DNA of 64,000 nt, taken from assembly GCF_009799805.1 (NCBI RefSeq), contig NZ_CP047050.1:2308001-2372000 (forward strand). Direction: 5' to 3'. Below the pieces are notes generated by a model that was given only the letters and a program-made list of their open reading frames with translations, was not told where the DNA came from and did no database searches. Origin of the DNA: Myroides phaeus (GTDB lineage: Bacteria > Bacteroidota > Bacteroidia > Flavobacteriales > Flavobacteriaceae). Position 1 is the stretch's first letter. The number at the start of each line of letters is the position of its first letter. Both the position numbers and the translations under genes were made by a program. This document shows positions 8,118-17,649 of the stretch, one piece after another.

Positions 8118-10151
8118 ATGAATTTAAGAGTGTTTATTAAGAAATCAGTACTACTGTTTGCAGTATTATTCTTGTTGGTATTATATAGTTGTCAAAAGAG
8201 GAATGCAGCAAAATTGCATTCAGATAGCATAGCTATAAGTACATTTATAAATAAATACGATTATTATAGAAAAGATAGCTTACAAGTCAAACAACTTGGT
8301 GATATAGAAGCAAAAGTTTTAGGTTTATCCAATACTAAGGAAAACAGGGAAATAATACATCGTTTTATATCAAAAACAAAAGCAGATAAAGTTTTCTCAC
8401 ATCATCTTTTGAAGTACGCAGAACAAGCGGAAGACTCTACAGATATGGCTCGTGCTTATATGTCATTAGGTAAGTTTTTCGAAAATAGATTTAAGATTGA
8501 TAGTTCTTATTATTTCTTCACACAAGCAGAGCAGTTATTTTTAAAAACGCAAGATTCATTAGATTTAGAAGAGGTTTATATCCATAAAGCCGAACTGTTA
8601 ACAGGAAATTCAATTTATGGTGAGGCTGAAAATCAAATGACTAAATCTATTGGTTATGGATTAAGCAATCGCGATTCTAAACGTCTATTTCAACAATGCT
8701 GTATAATGGGAGAAATACTTGTTGGATTAGGACAAAATGATGAGGCGATTGATTTATATAATCAAGCATATGAGATGCTGGATACTAAGGAATTAAGAAA
8801 TCTAACAACAGATTATTATAGGAGATTAAATCGTGCGAATATCCATAATAATGTATCTCGTATTTTAATAAAACAAGAACGATATGAGTTAGCTATCACC
8901 TCTTTACAAGACGCAATAGATAAACAGATAGATTTTGATCATCCAATAGATAAACAGGTTTATTCAGCTTTAGCACTTAATTTAGCAATTGCTCAAATGA
9001 AAAGTGGTGAGTTATCTAAAGTAAGTAGTTTAGCTAATATATCTATGGATATTTCAACAAAGTTCGGAAATTTAGTCTTAGAAAACTTAGCAAAATTATG
9101 CTTAGCAGAATATAATTATTTGAGTAATAAACCTAAGACTGCACATAGTATAATAAAAGAGGTTTTAGACTATGCTGAAAAGGAAGATGACTTTCAAACA
9201 AATTTGAACGCTGTAGAGTTATTACTGAAGTATGAAGAAGACAAAGCATCTGAAAATTTCAATACTTATTTGTCATTGCAAAGACGTGCAGTGGATGAGA
9301 ACAATCTTACAAGAAATAAGTTTTCAAGAATTAAGTATGAAGCAACTACTTTAGAAAAATCAAATATTGCCTTAAAACAAGAAAAGAACACAATTGTAGT
9401 AGTTAGTGGAATATTATTTTTATTGTCTTTATTAATTTTATTAGTTGTTTTCTATTTACAGAGGAAAAGAAAATTAATGATTGTAAGAATGTTACAAGGG
9501 GATACTGAGAGGTACTATAATTCAATTATTAAGAGTCATAATGAGATGTCTGAGGCTCAAGAAAGTGAGCGAAATGAAATAGCAAAAGAACTGCACGACG
9601 GTGTATTAAATAAGCTTTTTATAACGCGTTTTTCATTGATGCAGTTAGAAGAAGATAATTTTAGTCAACAGAAAAATTTACTTGTTAATGAACTTAAAGA
9701 TGTTGAAAACTATTTAAGAGGTGTATCACACGCTTTAGCCAACGAAAATAGTATGCTAATTGAACAGTTTGTTCCGTTATTAAGAGAATTAGTTGAACTA
9801 CAGAATAGAAACTTGGCAATAAAGTTTAGATATCATATTGATGAAAAATTAGATATTGATAATTTATCACATCATTGTAAGATTAATATATATAGAATTT
9901 TACAAGAGGTATTACAGAATGTTCAAAAACACTCTGAAGCAACAAAGTGTTACGTAACTATAAAACAAAAAACAGAGGATACGTTTGAAATTGAAGTTAA
10001 TGATAATGGAAAAGGGTTTGATCAGCGTGGGGTTAAATACGGACAAGGACTTCTCAATATAAAAGAACGCACAGAACTTATAGGTGGACAGTTTGAAATT
10101 AAAAGCAGTGTTGGAGTTGGTACTATTGTTCTATTAGTGTTTAAAAAGTAA
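8118..10151 (+). CDS. TPR-containing sensor histidine kinase (HisKA_3 type), copy 1
   Basis: A membrane kinase of 677 residues. From the N terminus: a signal or lipoprotein-like segment ending at LYSC (Cys25), a periplasmic array of TPR-like helical repeats to about residue 400, one transmembrane helix (VVSGILFLLSLLILLVV), a HisKA_3 dimerisation helix with the phospho-accepting His in AKELHDGVLNKLF, and a HATPase domain with QNVQKHSEA, DNGKGF and GLLNIKER. The NarX-like family phosphorylates LuxR-type response regulators, but none is adjacent. The start at 8118 gives a proper signal peptide; the longer frame from 8004 does not. A paralogue of almost identical length follows, so this is a tandem duplication. 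Confidence 0.88.
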   Translation: MNLRVFIKKSVLLFAVLFLLVLYSCQKRNAAKLHSDSIAISTFINKYDYYRKDSLQVKQLGDIEAKVLGLSNTKENREIIHRFISKTKADKVFSHHLLKYAEQAEDSTDMARAYMSLGKFFENRFKIDSSYYFFTQAEQLFLKTQDSLDLEEVYIHKAELLTGNSIYGEAENQMTKSIGYGLSNRDSKRLFQQCCIMGEILVGLGQNDEAIDLYNQAYEMLDTKELRNLTTDYYRRLNRANIHNNVSRILIKQERYELAITSLQDAIDKQIDFDHPIDKQVYSALALNLAIAQMKSGELSKVSSLANISMDISTKFGNLVLENLAKLCLAEYNYLSNKPKTAHSIIKEVLDYAEKEDDFQTNLNAVELLLKYEEDKASENFNTYLSLQRRAVDENNLTRNKFSRIKYEATTLEKSNIALKQEKNTIVVVSGILFLLSLLILLVVFYLQRKRKLMIVRMLQGDTERYYNSIIKSHNEMSEAQESERNEIAKELHDGVLNKLFITRFSLMQLEEDNFSQQKNLLVNELKDVENYLRGVSHALANENSMLIEQFVPLLRELVELQNRNLAIKFRYHIDEKLDIDNLSHHCKINIYRILQEVLQNVQKHSEATKCYVTIKQKTEDTFEIEVNDNGKGFDQRGVKYGQGLLNIKERTELIGGQFEIKSSVGVGTIVLLVFKK

Positions 10152-10356
10152 TAGAACATTTGAAGTATATACTATAGGTTTATTTGTTAATATAAATATA
10201 AAATATCGAATTATTGTCAATTATAGCAGAAAGTATTATTTATTTTTTTATAAATAGTGTAATTATTATTGTTATTATAACATAAATAGTTTTGTAATGA
10301 GTACTTTTGGAAATGAAATGTCAATTTTAAGTTTATAGTACTGAATTATAGGCTTA

Positions 10357-10364
10357 TATATTTG
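10357..10364 (+). promoter_or_regulatory. -7 promoter box of the second TPR kinase
   Basis: TATATTTG is a full TAnnTTTG match, 47 bp before the ATG at 10411, in the 259-bp gap between the kinases. It suggests that the second copy is transcribed separately. Confidence 0.5.
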
Positions 10365-10410
10365 AATTTTCGTGAGGTTATATTCGTTTTGTTAGTTGAT
10401 TTAGAACTCG

Positions 10411-12447
10411 ATGGAAAAGTTTAGAGATAATATAAAGGTAACATTTGGCTATATTGGCTTTATCACACTGGTTGGTGTTATGAGTATGGCTTGCCATCGG
10501 GAAAATGACACGAGTTATTCTCAAGTTGATATTCTAAGACAGCATATAGATAAGTATGATAGAATTACTGCAAATGAAAAAGAAAAGGCAGAAATAGATT
10601 CTATAGGGCAGTTAGTAAAAAAGTTGCCAAATTCAGAGGAAACAAGAGAATTGATGGCTCATTACATTAGAAAAACTTATGCCGATATGTCTTATATTGA
10701 TTTATTATCGGAATTAGCTACTAAAGACAACGATCAACGTTTTGAGGCAAGGAGTTACTATTTAAAAGGAGTTAACTACGAGAGCAGATTTGTTTTTGAT
10801 ACGGCGTATTATTACTACACAAAAGCAGAATATATTTATACCGCTATTAATGACACTGTACTATTAAGAGATGTTTATCGCTCTAAAGGTGTTGTTTTAT
10901 TAAATAATCGCATTTTTACAGAGGCTCAGTCAAATGTTTTAAAGCTAATACGTTTAAATAAATATCAAGATGATATAAAGGTTGACTATATGTCAAAATT
11001 AATTCTTGGTAGTATTTTGGCAGGACTTGGAGAAACTGATGAAGCAATTGTTTCTTTATTTGAAGCTCTTGATTATTTATACGATCCTCGAATTGATAAA
11101 ATTTACAATGAGAATGTAAAACGATTAAACTTTGTCACTGTTTACAAAAATATAGTTGAAGCTTATCTTAAAAAAGAGGACTATGAAGTAGTTCGTCAAC
11201 TTGTAGATGAGACTATAGATAAGTACTTAGGACGTGAGGGGGCTTATGACGATATATTAACTGCACAATTAATTACTTTAAAAGCAACAGCAAATATTGC
11301 AGAAAAAAAAGTAAATGGAGTTGAAAGTGAACTGAAGAAAGCTATTGCTTTTAATATAAAGCATTCAAATCCTAAAGATGAAAATATTGCTAAGATCGCT
11401 TTAGGTGAATTACTGTTTTTAAAAGGGGATTCAGAACAAGCTGTATCTGTTTTGAATGAGGTTAGAGCTTATACCATAAAATTCAATGATCTTGCGTTAG
11501 AAAAGGAAGTTTTATCTAAACTGCTGAAATTTGATAAAGTTCACCATCAAGAATATTTTATACGATATGAGGAATTAGGTGATTTATTGACTGATGAAAA
11601 TAGGATGATCAAAAATACCTTTGCTCGTATCAGTTATGAGGCAGATTTCTTAATTAAGGCAAATAAAAAACTACAAAGCCAGAAAGATGTAATAACTCAA
11701 GTGGGGAGTACAATGTTAGGTTTAGCTGTACTTATCTTTTTTATTATTTTGTTTAGACAGAAATCGCGTGAAGTAAAAATGGTTAAGTTATTTCAACAGG
11801 ACACTGAAAAATACTATAGCTCTATTTTAACGATTCACGACAAAATGGGACAGGCGCGTTCTCATGAGAGAAAAGAGGTCGCTAAAGAACTACACGATGG
11901 TGTACTAAATAAGCTTTTTGTAACTCGTTTTTCATTAATGCAGATAACAGAAAATACACTTGAAAAGCAAAGAAATTTACTGATAAATGAAGTAAAAGAA
12001 GTTGAAGAGTATATTAGAGGTGTATCGCATTCGCTTGGTAATGAAGAAAGCTTTAAGATTAGTTTTTATAATCAGCTGTTAGAAGACTTAGTGCAGATAC
12101 AAAATCGAAATGAACAAACAGAGTTTACGTTAGTTATTGCACCTGAATTAGATTTACAAAACCTTTGTCACCGAACTAAGATTCACCTATATAGAATAAT
12201 ACAAGAGGCTTTACAAAACGTTCATAAATATGCAAAGGCAACCAATTGTATTGTTATTTTTAGAAAACTTAATGAGGGGGGGATAGAATTGTTAATTAAA
12301 GATAATGGAGTAGGGTTTGAAGTAAAGAAAGTTAAACGGGGTTTAGGACTAAATAATATACAAGATCGATGTGATTTGGTGAATGCGTTTTTCCATATTC
12401 AAAGTGCTAAAGGTAAAGGTACAACACTTCGAATAGTAATAGGCTAA
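10411..12447 (+). CDS. TPR-containing sensor histidine kinase (HisKA_3 type), copy 2
   Basis: This 678-residue kinase has the same architecture as the gene before it: a membrane or lipoprotein-like N terminus ending at SMAC (Cys28), TPR-like repeats, a transmembrane helix (MLGLAVLIFFIILF), then HisKA_3 with AKELHDGVLNKLFVTRFSLM and an ATPase domain with QNVHKYAKA, DNGVGF and GLNNIQDR. The kinase core is highly similar to copy 1 (the DGVLNKLF..TRFSLMQ block is almost identical), while the sensor part has diverged, as expected if the two sense different signals through the same output. It has its own -7 box. No response regulator is adjacent and no clear terminator is seen after it. Confidence 0.88.
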   Translation: MEKFRDNIKVTFGYIGFITLVGVMSMACHRENDTSYSQVDILRQHIDKYDRITANEKEKAEIDSIGQLVKKLPNSEETRELMAHYIRKTYADMSYIDLLSELATKDNDQRFEARSYYLKGVNYESRFVFDTAYYYYTKAEYIYTAINDTVLLRDVYRSKGVVLLNNRIFTEAQSNVLKLIRLNKYQDDIKVDYMSKLILGSILAGLGETDEAIVSLFEALDYLYDPRIDKIYNENVKRLNFVTVYKNIVEAYLKKEDYEVVRQLVDETIDKYLGREGAYDDILTAQLITLKATANIAEKKVNGVESELKKAIAFNIKHSNPKDENIAKIALGELLFLKGDSEQAVSVLNEVRAYTIKFNDLALEKEVLSKLLKFDKVHHQEYFIRYEELGDLLTDENRMIKNTFARISYEADFLIKANKKLQSQKDVITQVGSTMLGLAVLIFFIILFRQKSREVKMVKLFQQDTEKYYSSILTIHDKMGQARSHERKEVAKELHDGVLNKLFVTRFSLMQITENTLEKQRNLLINEVKEVEEYIRGVSHSLGNEESFKISFYNQLLEDLVQIQNRNEQTEFTLVIAPELDLQNLCHRTKIHLYRIIQEALQNVHKYAKATNCIVIFRKLNEGGIELLIKDNGVGFEVKKVKRGLGLNNIQDRCDLVNAFFHIQSAKGKGTTLRIVIG

Positions 12448-12580
12448 ATATGTTTTTTGTTTTATATCGGGTGTTTTTCGTGTGTTTAATGTAATTTATT
12501 TTAAAATAAACTAATAAAATCTCTTCATTAAAAAGCTTTTTTTGTATTTTAGAGAAACTAAAAATCAAAAAAGCATTATT

Positions 12581-13048
12581 ATGAAAGACAATCAATCAGG
12601 AAAACAAGAAGATTTGAAGAAAAAAGCGAATGATGTAATTGATTCAGCTAAAGATAAAGCGGAGGGGTTTATTGAAAACTTATGGGATAAAGCGAAGGAC
12701 GTTGCGGAAGATGTTGTAGATAGTCTTAAAGATTTGGGAGAAGCTGCTAAGGAAGAGGTCGGAAAAGTCGAACATTCTGTTAAAGATGCTTATGAAGGGG
12801 CTAAAGATAAAGCTAATGAAGTAATTGATAAGGCAAAAGCTTCTGTAGAGGAAAGTAAAGAGAAGACAGAGAATGGGCTTGGAGATATGAAGTCTGATGC
12901 AGGACAAATTGTAGACAATATTAAAGGTACTGTAGAAGAAGGTAAGGATAGAGCAAAAGAAGCTTTTGAAGATGTAAAAGAAGCTGCTAAACAAGCAGGA
13001 GATAAGTTAAAAGAAGGTCTTAACGACGCAGAAAATAAATTGAAGTAG
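12581..13048 (+). CDS. LEA-like amphipathic helical repeat protein, 155 aa
   Basis: An extremely hydrophilic protein made almost only of Lys, Glu, Asp, Ala, Val and Gly, without Cys, and with one Trp. It repeats an approximate 11-residue pattern such as AKDKAEGFIEN, AKDVAEDVVDS, AKDKANEVIDK and AKEAFEDVKEA, like group-3 late embryogenesis abundant proteins and YtxH/CsbD-like stress proteins. It has no signal peptide, so a cytosolic desiccation, osmotic or cold role is plausible but inferred. A longer frame from 12542 is rejected: it starts inside a -7-like TATTTTAG (12545-12552), and the ATG at 12581 gives a leader of about 25 bases. A terminator follows. Confidence 0.75.
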   Translation: MKDNQSGKQEDLKKKANDVIDSAKDKAEGFIENLWDKAKDVAEDVVDSLKDLGEAAKEEVGKVEHSVKDAYEGAKDKANEVIDKAKASVEESKEKTENGLGDMKSDAGQIVDNIKGTVEEGKDRAKEAFEDVKEAAKQAGDKLKEGLNDAENKLK

Positions 13049-13082
13049 GAATTTGCTTACTCATACTACGTGTTTTTTTATA

Positions 13083-13106
13083 GCCAAGGGTAACCTTGGC
13101 TTTTTT
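13083..13106 (+). terminator. Rho-independent terminator after the LEA-like gene
   Basis: Stem GCCAAGG/CCTTGGC with loop GTAA and T6, 34 bp past the stop at 13048. Confidence 0.88.
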
Positions 13107-13213
13107 GTGTTTAAATAGTTGCTGTTTAGTATGTTAATCAATTAAGTATTCGTGTAATTTGTCATTATTTAGTTTTGTAGTGTAACTGTAAATATATACT
13201 TTAAAGAACACTA

Positions 13214-13720
13214 TTATAACGCAATAATCTGTTCGTCAAGTAACGCTCCATTGGTGTCTTTAAGGCGAATGATAACAGCTGTATAACTTGATTTAATTTG
13301 CGCTTTGTTGGCTTGTCTAAAGTTATATCCATAAACCATAGCTGATTCTTTACCGGCTTGTTTTGTGATGTGAATTTGATGGGTTAGTATAAGCGTATCG
13401 TTGTCAATGCTCTTTTCTTTAGTTAGCGACATCTTACTTACTGATAACCCAGATGATGGATACCATCCTTGTACAGTATAGTTCAATTGGTTTTCTTTAA
13501 TGTGTATCGCTGCTATTTTGTTGTGGTTTACATCTTGTCGATAAGAAACTAAACGTGTCGTAAAGCGCTCTTTACCTGTTGTTTCGTCTATTCCAATCAC
13601 TTCTCTTTTCGGTTCATACAACGTAGGTGTGTAGTTAATACGCTCGTGCGAACTAACAATTTTATTGTTTTGACATCCTAAAAAAGAGAATAGGGTAAGT
13701 AATACAAGGTGTTTTTTCAT
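13214..13720 (-). CDS. Hypothetical lipoprotein, 168 aa
   Basis: A short signal peptide of the form MKKHLVLLTLFSFLGC puts the lipidated cysteine at position 16, so the protein is probably anchored in the outer membrane. The mature part is beta-prone, with no cysteine or recognisable motif. It is a lone minus-strand gene between the LEA-like gene and a divergent hydrolase. I do not recognise the family, and no function is proposed. Confidence 0.75.
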   Translation of the reverse strand: MKKHLVLLTLFSFLGCQNNKIVSSHERINYTPTLYEPKREVIGIDETTGKERFTTRLVSYRQDVNHNKIAAIHIKENQLNYTVQGWYPSSGLSVSKMSLTKEKSIDNDTLILTHQIHITKQAGKESAMVYGYNFRQANKAQIKSSYTAVIIRLKDTNGALLDEQIIAL

Positions 13721-13936
13721 CTAAAAAAATATAAGGCTAAAAATACACTTTATTTTTAACAAAATAAGCTGATTAACAATATGTTGTAAAAGCATCTTAC
13801 AGCGTGTAGATTAAAGGTTTTATAGGAAATAGTACAGTTTTCGAATTATTTATTGTTAAATTGACAATTATCATTTCCTAAACCCCGTAAAACTCCGTAA
13901 TTTAACTCTTTGTAATAAAGACTAAAATCTACGCCC

Positions 13937-14479
13937 ATGATAATGATTTATTTTCACGGATACGGGTCTGACCGTACTTCTCGTAAATTCCAAGACTTCA
14001 AAAAGTTGTTTAAAAGCTCGTCAAGCTATTGTGTTGAATGGACACCTGAGTCCGACTTTAATGGTATTCTAAATATCGTTGAAGCAAGTATAGCTGAAGA
14101 GGAGCAAGTAATTCTTATGGGGGACTCATCCGGTGCTAATTTTGCCTATCAGTTGAGAGAACGTAGAAAGAAGAAAGGATTAGCGTCTGTACTTGTTATG
14201 GTTAGTCCGCTTTTAGATTACGGTATGCGTAAAGGGTCAAACTTAGAGTTTCCAGACAATTTAAAGAATAGTTTGATTACTATAGACGATCCTAAAGATG
14301 CGTTTATCTTGATTGGAAAACAAGATGAAGTAATTGATTACAAAGGTTTTCAAGAAAAAGGGTCTTACAACAGTGAGATATTATTTGTTGAAGATTCTCA
14401 CCGTTTACCTAAATTCCGCGATTATTTAGGGTACATCAATTGTTATGTACAAAACAAATTAAGATTCGATTATTTTTAA
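13937..14479 (+). CDS. Small alpha/beta hydrolase, YqiA-like esterase
   Basis: A 180-residue cytoplasmic alpha/beta hydrolase without a lid domain. Features are IYFHGYGSD near the N terminus (oxyanion-hole HG), the nucleophile elbow GDSSGA (Ser about 75), a likely acid in GKQDEVID and the catalytic His in EDSHRLPKF near the end, in the proper order. This matches the YqiA/YcfP group of small esterases, whose natural substrate is unknown. The ATG at 13943 is also possible (MIYFHGYG), removing two residues. It is monocistronic, with a strong terminator just past the stop. Confidence 0.8.
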   Translation: MIMIYFHGYGSDRTSRKFQDFKKLFKSSSSYCVEWTPESDFNGILNIVEASIAEEEQVILMGDSSGANFAYQLRERRKKKGLASVLVMVSPLLDYGMRKGSNLEFPDNLKNSLITIDDPKDAFILIGKQDEVIDYKGFQEKGSYNSEILFVEDSHRLPKFRDYLGYINCYVQNKLRFDYF

Positions 14480-14485
14480 TAATAT

Positions 14486-14514
14486 AAAACGAGGTAGCAA
14501 TACCTCGTTTTTTT
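14486..14514. terminator. Terminator after the alpha/beta hydrolase
   Basis: Stem AAAACGAGGTA/TACCTCGTTTT (11 bp) with loop GCAA and a T7 run that includes the stem end. Confidence 0.9.
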
Positions 14515-14852
14515 ATGTCTACTTTTAAGGGGTTAGGCAATCAACTGATAGGTGGGCAACGGAATTTATTAAGTATTATAGTGGCTTTGTTTCTTTGTGT
14601 TGTCTTATTTATGTGATTGTATTTTAGCTTGTTACTCAAAGCATTGTGCGTGTAAATAAATTGTTTTGCTGACATATAACTATCTCTGTTGATTGAGGTT
14701 TTGGTGGGTTCCCTTGTATTATTCTTGTTTAGTTACTTTTTTAATATTCTGCTATTAAAACAAGATTTATAACTGTTTTTCACGTAGAAAAATGCCAAAA
14801 CAGACACGCTATCTGTGAAAAATGTAGTAAACTTGTAGTAAATACATAGGTT
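14515..14852. other. Intergenic region before aroC
   Basis: About 340 bp after the hydrolase terminator. A 33-codon frame at 14515-14616 would encode a peptide with a hydrophobic C-terminal half, but it begins right at the terminator tract and has no room for a promoter. A -7-like TAAACTTG (one mismatch to TAnnTTTG) at 14828-14835 could drive aroC, whose ATG is at 14853. No RNA gene is recognised. Confidence 0.4.
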
Positions 14853-15923
14853 ATGGCAGGTAATACATTTGGTAATCGTTTTCGAGTAACAACATTTGGC
14901 GAGTCGCACGGTGATGCGATTGGTGGTATCATTGACGGTTGTCCGGCTGGAATAGCATTGGATTTACAGGAAATTCAAGCGGAGTTGGATAGACGTAAAC
15001 CAGGGCAATCGAAGATAGTAACGCAACGTAAAGAGGCTGATGAAGTACGCTTTATGTCGGGTATTTTTGAGGGTAAAACAACGGGTACGCCAATTGGTTT
15101 TATCATTGAAAATACAAATCCAAAGTCTAAAGATTACGACCATATTAAGGATGTTTACCGCCCAAGCCACGCTGATTATGTGTACGACCAAAAGTACGGG
15201 CATAGAGATTACCGCGGAGGAGGACGTAGTTCTGCTCGTGAAACTGCTTGTAGGGTAGTAGCTGGAGCTATTGCTAAGCAAGTGTTGTCTTCTGTTAAGA
15301 TTACAGCCTATGTGGCGTCTGTAGGTGATATTTCAATTGATAAACCGTATCAAGAACTCGACTTTTCTACAATCGAACAAAACCCAGTGCGTTGTGCTGA
15401 TCCTGCTGTTGCAATTCAAATGGAGGAGTTAATCAAAGCGGTAAAGAAAGATGGAGACTCTATAGGGGGAACTATCTTCTGCGTGGTTCAAAACGTTCCT
15501 GTTGGTTTAGGCGAACCTGTCTTTGATCGTTTAGATGCGGAGTTGGCAAAGGCAATGTTGGGGATTAACGCTGTTAAGGGTGTTGAGTTCGGACGTGGGT
15601 TTGCTGGTACTACGATGCGTGGAAGTGAGCATAATGACGTTATCTTACCTGATGGAAAAACGGCTACGAATAACGCAGGCGGAATAGTAGGTGGTATCAG
15701 TAATGGTATGGATATCTATTTTCGTGTGGCGTTTAAACCTACGGCTACTTTGATGAAGGATCAGCAGTCTATCAATAGCGCAAATGAAGTCGTTACAGTA
15801 CAAGGGAAAGGTCGCCACGATGCTTGTGTGTTACCAAGGGCAGTGCCTATTGTTGAGGCAATGACCGCAATTACTTTAGCGGATATGTTTATCGAACAAT
15901 ACGGTTATAAGAAACAAAAATAG
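14853..15923 (+). CDS. aroC: Chorismate synthase
   Basis: The last common step of aromatic amino acid synthesis: conversion of EPSP to chorismate with reduced FMN. The 356-residue protein carries all family signatures: [15 protein letters not shown] near the N terminus, [23 protein letters not shown] in the middle, [12 protein letters not shown] and the C-terminal [18 protein letters not shown]. Length and motifs are normal for a bacterial enzyme. It stands alone, not in an aro operon. The stop is followed by a long non-coding gap without a strong terminator. Confidence 0.96.
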   Translation: MAGNTFGNRFRVTTFGESHGDAIGGIIDGCPAGIALDLQEIQAELDRRKPGQSKIVTQRKEADEVRFMSGIFEGKTTGTPIGFIIENTNPKSKDYDHIKDVYRPSHADYVYDQKYGHRDYRGGGRSSARETACRVVAGAIAKQVLSSVKITAYVASVGDISIDKPYQELDFSTIEQNPVRCADPAVAIQMEELIKAVKKDGDSIGGTIFCVVQNVPVGLGEPVFDRLDAELAKAMLGINAVKGVEFGRGFAGTTMRGSEHNDVILPDGKTATNNAGGIVGGISNGMDIYFRVAFKPTATLMKDQQSINSANEVVTVQGKGRHDACVLPRAVPIVEAMTAITLADMFIEQYGYKKQK

Positions 15924-16297
15924 GGGATTAAATTGACCTCTATAGCTTCACTATTTTATTGTTGTTGTCAAGTAATGAATAGCTATTCTCCTTAGTTTAT
16001 AGGGGTAGAGTAGGTATAGAAGGGGTGTGCAGTATAGTTACGGATATAATGGCTTTAGATGTATGTGACAACGTAAACCTTGTATCAACGAGGGATACAC
16101 TGCTTATAGGTATTGTCGTTTACTTACTTAAATAAAGCCTTCTAATAAGTGTTACAATACATTGTTGTCATCGTCTTATCCTTGTGGTTTAGTTGTGATG
16201 AAATACACTTGTTTGACAAAATGACAAAGCATTATAAAGTAGACGTAATCGTGTTAAAACCAGACAGGACTCTATAGATGTCCTTTTGCTTGACTAC
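15924..16297. other. Intergenic gap between convergent aroC and the sensor kinase gene
   Basis: Some 374 bp between two genes ending toward each other. A weak 5-bp hairpin AGGAC/GTCCT at 16266-16284 followed by TTTT is the only terminator-like element. I see no ORF, repeat or RNA that can be supported. Confidence 0.4.
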
Positions 16298-17647
16298 CTA
16301 AAACGTCAATGTGATAACAGTACCATTCTTTAGAGACGACTGTATATCAAAGCCTATACTATGTTGGTCAAAGATAATTGTAGCAAGTGATAACCCAATA
16401 CCACTTCCTTTGATATTCCCTACATTCTTACCGCGATAAAATGTTTGTTTGATAAAGGTTAAATCGTCAGGGGCAATACCCTTGCCGTGGTCTGTAACCA
16501 CAACGTTCAGGCGACCATTGACAGACTTTAATACAATCTCAACCGGATTGTTATTAGAGTATTTAATGGCATTTTCAATGATGTTGTACAATGCCAGGTG
16601 AATCAACGTTTCATTCCCTTTGAACTCTAACAACGAGAAGTCGTTTACTTGTATATCAATGTGCAGTTGTGTTTTAAACTCCGTTAGCTTATTGTGCAAT
16701 GCCTCATTAATATCCCATATCAATTCGTCTATACGCACAAGCTGTGACTGGTGTTCTGCATTTTTTAACCCCGATAATAGCAGCAAGTTAGATAAGATGC
16801 TTTCAATCTTATAAACATTGTCTAATGCCTCTTGGGTTACCTGTTTATATTCTTCAGGAGAGCGTTCTTTTTGTGCAAATACCTCTAAGCTTCCGCTAAT
16901 TGCCGTAAGCGGAGTTTTAAATTCGTGAGACACATAGTTGATGAAGTTCTTTTGTACAAGGAAACTTTCAGACAAACGAGCCAATAGCTTGTTGTACGTT
17001 GTGATAAGTTCTTCTAACTCATCATCTGTTTTAGGCACAGCAATTCCTTGCTCTAAGTTTGAGTAGTTTACTTCGTTTACCTGTTGTACTATATTCTTAA
17101 TCGGCTTGTACGCCACATTAGAGATATAGCGACTTAATAGGTAAATAGCCATTAATCCCAATAGTAAAACAATACCCAATATCAGTAGTAAACTCTTGAT
17201 TTGAGAGGCATATTCAGTACCGGGTTCTTTTGTAAAGACCACAAAATCACCTTGATTATCAGGGTAAAACATTCCGTAGTAAAAAGAGTTGTCCTTTTTA
17301 AAATAGAAGGTTTCATTCTTGCGTACTAACGACAGGATCTTATCTGTAATATTTGGGTCGTCAATTAGTTGACCAAACTCCACTGTGTTATTAGCATTGA
17401 TAACAGCCACGTTCTTACTTAGGATAGTAGTCCTAAATTGGTCGCGAATAACTGAATGCTCATTTTGAGGCAACTCGTCTTGTTCTAAATAGTAGATAGC
17501 CGAAAGCAGGGTTGTATTCTCAAGCTCACTAAAGATATTGTCTTGTGCTCGTTTGTAGTAAGCCAAAAATATCAGTAGAGAAGCCAAACAGAATACAATA
17601 CCAAAGGTAATCGTACTATAAAGCGTCAAGCGGTTGCGTAAATTCAT
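16298..17647 (-). CDS. HAMP-containing sensor histidine kinase
   Basis: A classical membrane kinase of 449 residues with two transmembrane helices (about 9-30 and 152-172), a periplasmic sensor of some 120 residues between them, a HAMP linker, a HisKA domain with the phospho-acceptor in INYVSHEFKTPLTAI (His241), and a HATPase domain with N box IENAIKY, DHGKGI and GSGIGL. It starts 2 bp after the response-regulator gene, so the two form a two-component pair. Both follow hutI and hutG on the same strand at 2-bp spacing, suggesting a shared transcript. The signal sensed is not evident. Confidence 0.92.
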   Translation of the reverse strand: MNLRNRLTLYSTITFGIVFCLASLLIFLAYYKRAQDNIFSELENTTLLSAIYYLEQDELPQNEHSVIRDQFRTTILSKNVAVINANNTVEFGQLIDDPNITDKILSLVRKNETFYFKKDNSFYYGMFYPDNQGDFVVFTKEPGTEYASQIKSLLLILGIVLLLGLMAIYLLSRYISNVAYKPIKNIVQQVNEVNYSNLEQGIAVPKTDDELEELITTYNKLLARLSESFLVQKNFINYVSHEFKTPLTAISGSLEVFAQKERSPEEYKQVTQEALDNVYKIESILSNLLLLSGLKNAEHQSQLVRIDELIWDINEALHNKLTEFKTQLHIDIQVNDFSLLEFKGNETLIHLALYNIIENAIKYSNNNPVEIVLKSVNGRLNVVVTDHGKGIAPDDLTFIKQTFYRGKNVGNIKGSGIGLSLATIIFDQHSIGFDIQSSLKNGTVITLTF

Positions 17648-17649
17648 AA

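Noticed and set aside
12680..12994. Minus-strand ORF of 104 codons rich in Phe, Ser, Leu and Ile
   Set aside because: It is the antisense shadow of the LEA-like repeat gene: complements of Lys/Glu/Asp codons give Phe/Leu/Ser/Ile. The plus-strand protein has the regular repeat.
14515..14616. 33-codon plus-strand ORF with a hydrophobic C-terminal half, possible type I toxin-like peptide
   Set aside because: It starts within the T-tract of the hydrolase terminator and has no promoter or ribosome site; no antisense RNA signal was seen either.
14964..15281. 105-codon minus-strand ORF in aroC
   Set aside because: It is antisense to conserved chorismate synthase motifs and has no features of its own.
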